Shown: piece after piece, positions 51,601 through 62,300 of the stretch
Numbering within the stretch: position 1 is the first letter of the stretch
Layout: every line of letters starts with the position of its first letter
Origin: Flectonema sp. DT1601
Lineage: Eukaryota; Euglenozoa; Diplonemea; Diplonemida; Diplonemidae
Assembly: GCA_964019425.1 (NCBI GenBank)
Contig: OZ025802.1
Coordinates: 806,001 to 870,000, forward strand
Direction of reading: 5' to 3'
DNA length: 64,000 bases
Program-made: the position numbers and the translations under genes
The notes under the pieces: generated by a model
Told to the model about the DNA's origin: nothing
What the model saw: the letters and a program-made list of their open reading frames with translations, nothing else
Database searches by the model: none

Positions 51601-54517
51601 ATTGCTTCGCAAGAGAACGGTAAGAAAAAAACTTAATAAGGCGCTCCCACTCAGCAGAAGCTGAAAACTTTTTCGACCAGTTGGACGATTTCTCCATAAT
51701 AACATTGTAGACACCGTGCATGTCAGAGTCCTGTGAGGATCTGAGGATGTCTAGTTTAATTGATTGCGCTTGTTTATATAGCGTCTCAACTCTTTTGTGT
51801 CTGAGACCAACAGTGTTCTTTGAACCGGTAAAAAGGATGACTGTGTTCGCAGAGCGGACAAATCCCCACCATTTCTTCAAAAAAGGTTTAATAATTTTGT
51901 CCATTTTTTTGGCAAAAGGGAGAGATAAGTCATGGATCATTAAACTCCATGTTAACCTTGACAATAACAAGTGTTGGACAGACCAAGCCTTCTGAGACCC
52001 ATATAGTGGCATGGCGTCGACTTTTTTTAAAAAATTCCTGGTAAAAGTGGTCAGGCGCTCTCGCAATTTCTGTTCTTTGGCGTTCGGCTCAAACCAACGC
52101 CCGAGGTATTTGAACTCTCCAGCTTCCTGGAGATTCGTAATCGGAACATTGTTAATCTTCAGGTCCGGGTTAGCTGGTTTCCCTTGTACAAAGCTGTGGG
52201 CAATGCATTTCTGGGGTTTCGCTTTCATACCACGAGACCAGGAAAGAAACTGTTCGAGCGACTTGATTAGCAATTTTGCCCCCGCCTTTGATGACGTGGT
52301 AAGTTGTAAATCATCAGCAAAAGCTGCAACTAATAGTTGGAGGGATTTATTGTTAAACTCGTAGGCTTCCTGTTGATGAACTGCTAAGGAAAAGAGCAGT
52401 AGTTGGAATACCAAATTAAAAAGGGTTGGGGAGGAAACGCAGCCTTGAAAGACACCAACTTCAAAAGGGATAGTGGGCGTCAGGCCTTCTCCAACTCTGA
52501 TTTGGACGCGCATGGAGGAATAATACCTTTTATAGAAACCGATTATTCTTTCGTGAATTCCGAAATATTTTAAAGCAAAGAAAATTAATTGATGTTTGAC
52601 TGAGCCGAAAGCATCTGCCAAATCCACCCAGACAATTGTTAGGTTTTTCCGGAGAGCTTTCACTTCTTTAAAAATCTCTGAGGTGATCGTGGCATGTTCG
52701 ATACATCCAGAGACACCTTTCCTAAAGCCTTTTTGAAAATTAAATTTAGAAAGAGTGTGGTTTGCGACGGCTTCCTGAATAACCGTATTAAAAATTTTCC
52801 CGTCGCAGTTGCCCACAGCTATCGGTCTCGTTTTCGAGATGTCTTTCCCATCGGAGTTGGGCTTTGGGAGCATTGTTACAAATGCTAAGCCCCAACTATC
52901 CGGATAGGCCTTGAGTTCGAAAATTCTCTTTAATACCTTGTAAAGTGCTTCCATAAAAGTTGGGACCTTTTTCCATACAACATAAGGTATGCAATTGGGA
53001 CCAGGGGCACATTTGTTTTTTTTCTTTGATAAGAGAATACCAAACTGTTCGAAGCTCGGGAACTGGATATCATCCATTGTCTTGTAGTCAGACTTAGGTA
53101 AAAAAGAGGGATGGGTGAAATCAGTTTTTTTTTTTTCATTGTCACAATAGTTGTTTTTAAAATGTTCAATTATTTTTTCCTCTGGAATATCAAGGGAGGG
53201 GGGTTGAGGATCTTCTTTTTGGAGTTCTTCTTTTATGGCAGTAAACGGATTTTGACGAAATTTATCTTGTAATTTTTTGAATAAATTTTTCTTTTCTAAA
53301 TTCCGATACATTCGGAAAATCCTTTTCATTCTCGTTCTTGCCTCTTTCCATTTGACAGCGTTCTCTATAGAAGGCCCAGATTTGCGGAGCTCCTGTCTTA
53401 GCTGTTTCATTTCCAGACGACATTCAAGTTTTTCTTGGTCGAGGATGACCTCTTCCCTTGATTTCTGTTTGCGGGGTAAATTCCGCTTTGTTTCTTCAAA
53501 GAAACCGCTACATATTTGATAAACCGTTTTGAGTAGTTTATCAAGTTGGTCGGCAGGTTTTGAAGAATTTTCTGTTTCGACGGTGAAAGTTTGAAGTTTT
53601 TCTGCAGCAGAAACGTCGATGTCCTTCCATTCAGTTCCAAAAGATCGGAATTTGAGACGAGACGGGTGTAACGGGGTAAAAGTGGGTGTTGTAGAGTTAT
53701 AAGGAACGAAAGCTGTTTGTGAAGTTTTAAAATCTACAGATTCTCCTACAAAGGGAGGTTCCAGGTCTGAATTATTCCCTGTGAGGGGAGACAGAGGTGT
53801 ACCTTTACATGTACCGTTAACACAGTGTTTCGCTCTCGTAGCGATACTTTTGAAAAGCTTACCACATTCTGGACAAGGTAAGTGGTAACAATCTTTAACT
53901 TGGGAGTGGGTAGATGGGGGAAAACGTGACTTATAGTCCTTAAATTCCTTACTAAACTTACAGTTACGTCTAAAATGCGCAACTGGACCTTTGAGGTATG
54001 TCTCAAAACATAAAGGACATTTGGCTACTAAAGTTTTATCCCCATCCAGAGCCGATCTCGAAATAGCCTCTTGCAAAGCCTCGGGGGCTGGGTTGGCTGA
54101 GAGATGGTTGCCAGTATCTTTATGACACCGCCGGCCCGGTGTTTCTTTTTTTTTTTGTTGTGAAGTAGCAATAATAAAAAAAAAAAAAAATAGAAAAGAG
54201 AATGGCTCAGAAACAATATCGATGAGTTAAGATCTTTTTTTTTAAACTATTCCTTTTTTTTTAATTTCGGGCAGCTAACCCTAGAGTTTTTTTTGGTAAA
54301 TACTGTTTAAAGGAAAACGAGCTACGCTCTAAAACAGAAAAATCGGAGTAACTACTTGTTTATAATATATATTTTGATAAATAATGTGGTTGGCAAATGA
54401 ATGCCGAAGAGGCAACTTGAGAAAAGCAATTGGATGAGAAGAAACATTGGGTCTTATAAAGCAAAGTAGATAGAGGGGCCTAAAAAGACCGCAGAGTGGA
54501 TAGCTCCACAAAAGGCT
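48692..54517 (-). mobile_element. LINE with restriction-like endonuclease, copy 2
   Basis: Offset exactly 10,351 bp from copy 1 along its whole length. Differences I could see: one base at about 48818, one at about 48913, and one silent change at 49350 (38999 in copy 1). Confidence 0.88.
48950..54076 (-). CDS. LINE protein, copy 2 (intact)
   Basis: Same 1708-residue protein as copy 1 with no amino-acid change found. Fingers, RT, endonuclease and the long C-terminal extension are all present. The frame is open upstream to about 54226. An antisense frame of 156 residues at the 3' end is a shadow; it differs by one residue between copies (Asn to Ser), whereas the sense protein is unchanged there, as expected if only the minus strand is coding. 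Confidence 0.9.
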   Translation of the reverse strand: MQEAISRSALDGDKTLVAKCPLCFETYLKGPVAHFRRNCKFSKEFKDYKSRFPPSTHSQVKDCYHLPCPECGKLFKSIATRAKHCVNGTCKGTPLSPLTGNNSDLEPPFVGESVDFKTSQTAFVPYNSTTPTFTPLHPSRLKFRSFGTEWKDIDVSAAEKLQTFTVETENSSKPADQLDKLLKTVYQICSGFFEETKRNLPRKQKSREEVILDQEKLECRLEMKQLRQELRKSGPSIENAVKWKEARTRMKRIFRMYRNLEKKNLFKKLQDKFRQNPFTAIKEELQKEDPQPPSLDIPEEKIIEHFKNNYCDNEKKKTDFTHPSFLPKSDYKTMDDIQFPSFEQFGILLSKKKNKCAPGPNCIPYVVWKKVPTFMEALYKVLKRIFELKAYPDSWGLAFVTMLPKPNSDGKDISKTRPIAVGNCDGKIFNTVIQEAVANHTLSKFNFQKGFRKGVSGCIEHATITSEIFKEVKALRKNLTIVWVDLADAFGSVKHQLIFFALKYFGIHERIIGFYKRYYSSMRVQIRVGEGLTPTIPFEVGVFQGCVSSPTLFNLVFQLLLFSLAVHQQEAYEFNNKSLQLLVAAFADDLQLTTSSKAGAKLLIKSLEQFLSWSRGMKAKPQKCIAHSFVQGKPANPDLKINNVPITNLQEAGEFKYLGRWFEPNAKEQKLRERLTTFTRNFLKKVDAMPLYGSQKAWSVQHLLLSRLTWSLMIHDLSLPFAKKMDKIIKPFLKKWWGFVRSANTVILFTGSKNTVGLRHKRVETLYKQAQSIKLDILRSSQDSDMHGVYNVIMEKSSNWSKKFSASAEWERLIKFFSYRSLAKQSAGLGHRLRDLRTTRPDLLKRFEVEATDELLNSLNKLQVQGQWKEWSKCMINDFTWNKVLREGNPAYISFQLKAVTNTLPSQDNLKRWNITNVDQNCVLCGKVNPTLRHVLTGCPVSLTQGRFTWRHDSVLKRIVIFLEELIIKANKRKENLPPPSQTFLKTGENKPLERISKETGELSLANDWVILDDVGDNRLIVPLEVCHVSSSLRPDIFIYSFFAKRALILELTCPNEDRFETSHVLKEKKYLKLRDSIIANGFDCNIFTIEVGVRGNICMDQLNIWTRHIGSPLAPTKALFCECTRIARQCSYVLFQTRNLPTWHSRPLMRSIKEEPATASFIKDGKEIFPVEEVKIHKVTKLKTIEKLTIERSWLEKCFIWQTCYASALSILLIANGSSSPAPSVLLDEDELTGLSLSFSSISSISFQTPPPELMSTGSQTLPADFAIVIRTQSDMGSQTPLYKKKEGKLRLKLSLKCQILENELEQMKERIFYVLFLFYFNAMSASLEKDKQLLNGLPVEIKATNQDPSSLPPAPPVLIIEKDRKEYELLEGVIQRLTAERDESKTSLSALVRQYDLVEDYRKRELANLTQRADLSEMALFNYHQRFVLLSNELETKCNEERESKIRLFYTQQEVESLRAARPRMTHFSQQVSPRTPVLYESVAMMKIAKNYLSLFTTTSSLFTPLIKPLIPTLNYITPLCPLASIPPTMPQSEALDRTPTKILRQESHVISVKENTPIARQWSEGRIDLLENYCRAVDDSLETNEKAAELSEQLLDAQLRLSELNHQRCTTHAEQLEQSMMLTGLASDLNAQLALARSQIAALKFQLASWAEGLSPPDTEEHEENETPPRKSERSTLKKRTPPSRYRYNRRRCSADDVHGDSTPL

Positions 54518-54913
54518 GAATTTCGATAAGTGGGAAGTAACGGACTGGGAGCTTTTGGCTCCTGCCCTATTCCCGACGTAAACTTTCTTTTTATTTTTTT
54601 TTTTTTTTTAACAGGCCCAAAGGGCGACAATGATGGTTGCTGACCAAGGAATAATATTCAAATGAATTTTCGTTTCAAAGAAACGAACAGAATTAAGAGA
54701 GAGGTAGAGAAAAAAAAAAAAAAAAAAAAAAAGAAAGAATAGAAAAAAAATATGAAGAGGAAATAATCAAACATGAAAAAAAAAAAAAAAAATAAAATAT
54801 AAATAAAAAACGTTGTATGAAAAAGGAAAAAAAGAAAAAAAAAAGACCAGAAAAGGAAAGAGAAAATGAAAAGGTATAATATTATTGTGGGGATATGAGG
54901 ATAGCAGGGAGAT

Positions 54914-54951
<38 letters not shown>

Positions 54952-54969
54952 TTATTATTTAAAAAAAGG
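54518..54969 (+). repeat. A-B module, empty joint, next to LINE copy 2
   Basis: Duplicate of 44167-44618 with the same private variants. Confidence 0.9.
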
Positions 54970-55204
54970 AAACAATCAGTTTAGCGTCTCGATCAGGACG
55001 GAAAATAGAAATTAATCGACATAGTCGATCGATAGAAAAAAAACAATGATAACATTGTTTATTCCTTTTTTTTTTTTTTTTTTTTATTCTTTTTATTTAT
55101 TTTTAAAGAAAAAACAATCAGTTTAGCGTCCTGACCAGGACGGAAAATTGAAAGTGATCCACATAGTCGATCGATAGAAAAAAGACAATGATAACATTGT
55201 TTAT

Positions 55205-55237
<33 letters not shown>

Positions 55238-55629
55238 CTTTTAATTATTTTAAAGAAAAAACAATCAGTTTAGCGTCTTGACCAGGACGGAAAATAGAAA
55301 GTGATCGACATAGTCGATCGATAAAAAACAATGATAACATTGTTTATTCCTTTTTTTTTTCTTTTTTTTTTATTCTTTTTATTTATTTTTAAAGAAAAAA
55401 CAATCAGTTTAGCGTCCTGACCAGGACGGAAAATAGAAAGTAATCGACATAGTCGATCGATAAAAAAAAAACAATGATAACATTGTTTATTCCTTTTTTT
55501 TTTCTTTTTTTTTATTCTTTTTATTTATTTTTAAAGAAAAAACAATCAGTTTAGCGTCCTGACCAGGACGGAAAATTGAAAGTGATCGACATAGTCGATC
55601 GATAAAAAAACAATGATAACATTGTTTAT

Positions 55630-55660
<31 letters not shown>

Positions 55661-56434
55661 CCTTTTAATTATTTTTTAAAGAAAAAACAATCAGTTTAGC
55701 GTCTTGACCAGGACGGAAAATAGAAAGTGATCGACATAGTCGATCGATAAAAAACAATGATAACATTGTTTATTCTTTTTTTTTTTTTTTTTTTTTTTTA
55801 ATCCTTTTTATTATTTTAAAGAAAAAACAATCAGTTTAGCGTCTTGACCAGGACGGAAAATAGAAAGTGATCGACATAGTCGATCGATAAAAAAACAATG
55901 ATAACATTGTTTATTCTTTTTTTTTTTTTTTTTTTAAATTCTTTTTATTTATTTTTAAAGAAAAAAAACGGAAAATAAAAATTAGTCGACAAAGTCGAAC
56001 GATAAAAAAAAACAATGATAACATTGTTTATTCTTTTTTTTTTTGTTTTTTTTTATATTCTTTTTTATTAATTTTGAAAAAAAAACAATCAGTTTAGCGT
56101 CTTGACCAGGACGGAAAATAGAAAGTAATCGACATAGTCGATCGATAAAAAAAACAATGATAACATTGTTTACTCTTTTTTTTTTTTTTTTTTAAATTCT
56201 TTTTATTTTAAAAAGAAAAAAAACGGAAAATAGAAATTAGTCAACAAAGTCGAACGATAAAAAAAAAAACAATGATAACATTGTTTATTCTTTTTTTTTT
56301 ATTTTTTTTTTTATATTCTTTTTTATTAATTTTGAAAAAAAAAACAATCAGTTTAGCGTCTTGACCAGGACGGAAAATAGAAAGTGATCGACATAGTCGA
56401 TCGATAAAAAAAAAACAATGATAACATTGTTTAT

Positions 56435-56471
<37 letters not shown>

Positions 56472-57355
56472 CTTTTTTTTTTTTTAAAGAAAAAACAATC
56501 AGTTTAGCGTCTTGACCAGGACGGAAAATAGAAAGTAATCGACATAGTCGATCGATAAAAAAAACAATGATAACATTGTTTATTCTTTTTTTTTTTTTTT
56601 TTAAATCTTTTTATTTATTTTTTAAAAAGAAAAAAAAAAAACGGAAAATAGAAATTAGTCAACAACGTCGAACGATAAAAAAAAAAACAATGATAACATT
56701 GTTTATTCTTTTTTTTTTTATTTTTTTTTGTATTCTTTTTTATTAATTTTGAAAAAAAAACAATCAGTTTTGCGTCTTGACCAGGACGGAAAATAGAAAG
56801 TGATCGACATAGTCGATCGATAAAAAAACAATGATAACATTGTTTATTCTTTTTTTTTTTTTTTTTTTTTTTAAATCCTTTTTATTATTTTTAAAGAAAA
56901 AACAATCAGTTTAGCGTCTTGACCAGGACGAAAAATAGAAAGTGATCGACATAGTCGATCGATAAAAAAACAATGATAACATTGTTTATTCTTTTTTTTT
57001 TTTTTCTTCTTTTTTTTAAATCCTTCTTTTTATTTTTTAAAGAAAAAACAATCAGTTTAGCGTCTTGACCAGGACGGAAAATAGAAAGTAATCGACATAG
57101 TCGATCGATAAAATAAAAACAATGATAACATTGTTTATTCCTTTTTTTTTTTTTTTTATTCTTTTTATTTATTTTTAAAGAAAAAAACGGAAAATAGAAA
57201 GTAATCGACATAGTCGATCGATAAAAAAACAATGATAACATTGTTTATTCTTTTTTTTTAAAGAAAAAACAATCAGTTTAGCGTCTTGACCAGGACGGAA
57301 AATAGAAAGTAATCGACATAGTCGATCGATAAAAAAACAATGATAACATTGTTTT
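54970..57355 (+). repeat. Satellite S array, forward, up to the inversion point
   Basis: Copies 44619 onward with constant offset until about 57250, then a shortened unit and the switch to reverse orientation near 57350 (CATTGTTTTTTCTTTAAA). Confidence 0.9.
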
Positions 57356-58178
57356 TTCTTTAAAAATAAATAAAAAGAATAAAAAAAAAGAAAAAAAAAA
57401 GGAATAAACAATGTTATCATTGTTTTTTTTTTATCGATCGACTATGTCGATTACTTTCTATTTTCCGTCCTGGTCAAGACGCTAAACTGATTGTTTTTTT
57501 TTTCAAAATTAATAAAAAAGAATATAAAAAAAAAAATAAAAAAAAAAGAATAAACAATGTTATCATTGTTTTTTTTTTTATCGTTCGACTTTGTTGACTA
57601 ATTTCTATTTTCCGTTTTTTTTTCTTTTTAAAATAAAAAGAATTTAAAAAAAAAAAAAAAAAAGAGTAAACAATGTTATCATTGTTTTTTTTATCGATCG
57701 ACTATGTCGATTACTTTCTATTTTCCGTCCTGGTCAAGACGCTAAACTGATTGTTTTTTTTTCAAAATTAATAAAAAAGAATATAAAAAAAAACAAAAAA
57801 AAAAAGAATAAACAATGTTATCATTGTTTTTTTTTATCGTTCGACTTTGTCGACTAATTTTTATTTTCCGTTTTTTTTCTTTAAAAATAAATAAAAAGAA
57901 TTTAAAAAAAAAAAAAAAAAAAGAATAAACAATGTTATCATTGTTTTTTTATCGATCGACTATGTCGATCACTTTCTATTTTCCGTCCTGGTCAAGACGC
58001 TAAACTGATTGTTTTTTCTTTAAAATAATAAAAAGGATTAAAAAAAAAAAAAAAAAAAAAAAAGAATAAACAATGTTATCATTGTTTTTTATCGATCGAC
58101 TATGTCGATCACTTTCTATTTTCCGTCCTGGTCAAGACGCTAAACTGATTGTTTTTTCTTTAAAAAATAATTAAAAGG

Positions 58179-58209
<31 letters not shown>

Positions 58210-58601
58210 ATAAACAATGTTATCATTGTTTTTTTATCGATCGACTATGTCGATCACTTTCAATTTTCCGTCCTGGTCAGGACGCTAAACTGATTGTTTT
58301 TTCTTTAAAAATAAATAAAAAGAATAAAAAAAAAGAAAAAAAAAAGGAATAAACAATGTTATCATTGTTTTTTTTTTATCGATCGACTATGTCGATTACT
58401 TTCTATTTTCCGTCCTGGTCAGGACGCTAAACTGATTGTTTTTTCTTTAAAAATAAATAAAAAGAATAAAAAAAAAAGAAAAAAAAAAGGAATAAACAAT
58501 GTTATCATTGTTTTTTATCGATCGACTATGTCGATCACTTTCTATTTTCCGTCCTGGTCAAGACGCTAAACTGATTGTTTTTTCTTTAAAATAATTAAAA
58601 G

Positions 58602-58634
<33 letters not shown>

Positions 58635-58869
58635 ATAAACAATGTTATCATTGTCTTTTTTCTATCGATCGACTATGTGGATCACTTTCAATTTTCCGTC
58701 CTGGTCAGGACGCTAAACTGATTGTTTTTTCTTTAAAAATAAATAAAAAGAATAAAAAAAAAAAAAAAAAAAAGGAATAAACAATGTTATCATTGTTTTT
58801 TTTCTATCGATCGACTATGTCGATTAATTTCTATTTTCCGTCCTGATCGAGACGCTAAACTGATTGTTT
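57356..58869 (-). repeat. Satellite S array, reverse
   Basis: Mirror image of about 54970-56480, including the private GTGGATCACTTTCAATTTTCC variant (58676). It forms the inner right arm of the palindrome. Confidence 0.9.
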
Positions 58870-58887
58870 CCTTTTTTTAAATAATAA

Positions 58888-58925
<38 letters not shown>

Positions 58926-59321
58926 ATCTCCCTGCTATCCTCATATCCCCACAATAATATTATACCTTTTCATTTTCTCTTTCCTTTTCTGGTCTTTTTT
59001 TTTTCTTTTTTTCCTTTTTCATACAACGTTTTTTATTTATATTTTATTTTTTTTTTTTTTTTTCATGTTTGATTATTTCCTCTTCATATTTTTTTTCTAT
59101 TCTTTCTTTTTTTTTTTTTTTTTTTTTTTCTCTACCTCTCTCTTAATTCTGTTCGTTTCTTTGAAACGAAAATTCATTTGAATATTATTCCTTGGTCAGC
59201 AACCATCATTGTCGCCCTTTGGGCCTGTTAAAAAAAAAAAAAAAATAAAAAGAAAGTTTACGTCGGGAATAGGGCAGGAGCCAAAAGCTCCCAGTCCGTT
59301 ACTTCCCACTTATCGAAATTC
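58870..59321 (-). repeat. B-A module, empty joint, next to LINE copy 3
   Basis: Reverse complement of 54518-54969 with the same private variants. Confidence 0.9.
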
Positions 59322-62300
59322 AGCCTTTTGTGGAGCTATCCACTCTGCGGTCTTTTTAGGCCCCTCTATCTACTTTGCTTTATAAGACCCAATGTTTCTT
59401 CTCATCCAATTGCTTTTCTCAAGTTGCCTCTTCGGCATTCATTTGCCAACCACATTATTTATCAAAATATATATTATAAACAAGTAGTTACTCCGATTTT
59501 TCTGTTTTAGAGCGTAGCTCGTTTTCCTTTAAACAGTATTTACCAAAAAAAACTCTAGGGTTAGCTGCCCGAAATTAAAAAAAAAGGAATAGTTTAAAAA
59601 AAAAGATCTTAACTCATCGATATTGTTTCTGAGCCATTCTCTTTTCTATTTTTTTTTTTTTTTATTATTGCTACTTCACAACAAAAAAAAAAAGAAACAC
59701 CGGGCCGGCGGTGTCATAAAGATACTGGCAACCATCTCTCAGCCAACCCAGCCCCCGAGGCTTTGCAAGAGGCTATTTCGAGATCGGCTCTGGATGGGGA
59801 TAAAACTTTAGTAGCCAAATGTCCTTTATGTTTTGAGACATACCTCAAAGGTCCAGTTGCGCATTTTAGACGTAACTGTAAGTTTAGTAAGGAATTTAAG
59901 GACTATAAGTCACGTTTTCCCCCATCTACCCACTCCCAAGTTAAAGATTGTTACCACTTACCTTGTCCAGAATGTGGTAAGCTTTTCAAAAGTATCGCTA
60001 CGAGAGCGAAACACTGTGTTAACGGTACATGTAAAGGTACACCTCTGTCTCCCCTCACAGGGAATAATTCAGACCTGGAACCTCCCTTTGTAGGAGAATC
60101 TGTAGATTTTAAAACTTCACAAACAGCTTTCGTTCCTTATAACTCTACAACACCCACTTTTACCCCGTTACACCCGTCTCGTCTCAAATTCCGATCTTTT
60201 GGAACTGAATGGAAGGACATCGACGTTTCTGCTGCAGAAAAACTTCAAACTTTCACCGTCGAAACAGAAAATTCTTCAAAACCTGCCGACCAACTTGATA
60301 AACTACTCAAAACGGTTTATCAAATATGTAGCGGTTTCTTTGAAGAAACAAAGCGGAATTTACCCCGCAAACAGAAATCAAGGGAAGAGGTCATCCTCGA
60401 CCAAGAAAAACTTGAATGTCGTCTGGAAATGAAACAGCTAAGACAGGAGCTCCGCAAATCTGGGCCTTCTATAGAGAACGCTGTCAAATGGAAAGAGGCA
60501 AGAACGAGAATGAAAAGGATTTTCCGAATGTATCGGAATTTAGAAAAGAAAAATTTATTCAAAAAATTACAAGATAAATTTCGTCAAAATCCGTTTACTG
60601 CCATAAAAGAAGAACTCCAAAAAGAAGATCCTCAACCCCCCTCCCTTGATATTCCAGAGGAAAAAATAATTGAACATTTTAAAAACAACTATTGTGACAA
60701 TGAAAAAAAAAAAACTGATTTCACCCATCCCTCTTTTTTACCTAAGTCTGACTACAAGACAATGGATGATATCCAGTTCCCGAGCTTCGAACAGTTTGGT
60801 ATTCTCTTATCAAAGAAAAAAAACAAATGTGCCCCTGGTCCCAATTGCATACCTTATGTTGTATGGAAAAAGGTCCCAACTTTTATGGAAGCACTTTACA
60901 AGGTATTAAAGAGAATTTTCGAACTCAAGGCCTATCCGGATAGTTGGGGCTTAGCATTTGTAACAATGCTCCCAAAGCCCAACTCCGATGGGAAAGACAT
61001 CTCGAAAACGAGACCGATAGCTGTGGGCAACTGCGACGGGAAAATTTTTAATACGGTTATTCAGGAAGCCGTCGCAAACCACACTCTTTCTAAATTTAAT
61101 TTTCAAAAAGGCTTTAGGAAAGGTGTCTCTGGATGTATCGAACATGCCACGATCACCTCAGAGATTTTTAAAGAAGTGAAAGCTCTCCGGAAAAACCTAA
61201 CAATTGTCTGGGTGGATTTGGCAGATGCTTTCGGCTCAGTCAAACATCAATTAATTTTCTTTGCTTTAAAATATTTCGGAATTCACGAAAGAATAATCGG
61301 TTTCTATAAAAGGTATTATTCCTCCATGCGCGTCCAAATCAGAGTTGGAGAAGGCCTGACGCCCACTATCCCTTTTGAAGTTGGTGTCTTTCAAGGCTGC
61401 GTTTCCTCCCCAACCCTTTTTAATTTGGTATTCCAACTACTGCTCTTTTCCTTAGCAGTTCATCAACAGGAAGCCTACGAGTTTAACAATAAATCCCTCC
61501 AACTATTAGTTGCAGCTTTTGCTGATGATTTACAACTTACCACGTCATCAAAGGCGGGGGCAAAATTGCTAATCAAGTCGCTCGAACAGTTTCTTTCCTG
61601 GTCTCGTGGTATGAAAGCGAAACCCCAGAAATGCATTGCCCACAGCTTTGTACAAGGGAAACCAGCTAACCCGGACCTGAAGATTAACAATGTTCCGATT
61701 ACGAATCTCCAGGAAGCTGGAGAGTTCAAATACCTCGGGCGTTGGTTTGAGCCGAACGCCAAAGAACAGAAATTGCGAGAGCGCCTGACCACTTTTACCA
61801 GGAATTTTTTAAAAAAAGTCGACGCCATGCCACTATATGGGTCTCAGAAGGCTTGGTCTGTCCAACACTTGTTATTGTCAAGGTTAACATGGAGTTTAAT
61901 GATCCATGACTTATCTCTCCCTTTTGCCAAAAAAATGGACAAAATTATTAAACCTTTTTTGAAGAAATGGTGGGGATTTGTCCGCTCTGCGAACACAGTC
62001 ATCCTTTTTACCGGTTCAAAGAACACTGTTGGTCTCAGACACAAAAGAGTTGAGACGCTATATAAACAAGCGCAATCAATTAAACTAGACATCCTCAGAT
62101 CCTCACAGGACTCTGACATGCACGGTGTCTACAATGTTATTATGGAGAAATCGTCCAACTGGTCGAAAAAGTTTTCAGCTTCTGCTGAGTGGGAGCGCCT
62201 TATTAAGTTTTTTTCTTACCGTTCTCTTGCGAAGCAATCAGCTGGTCTTGGTCACCGATTGCGCGATCTACGTACTACTCGCCCCGATCTCCTTAAGCGT

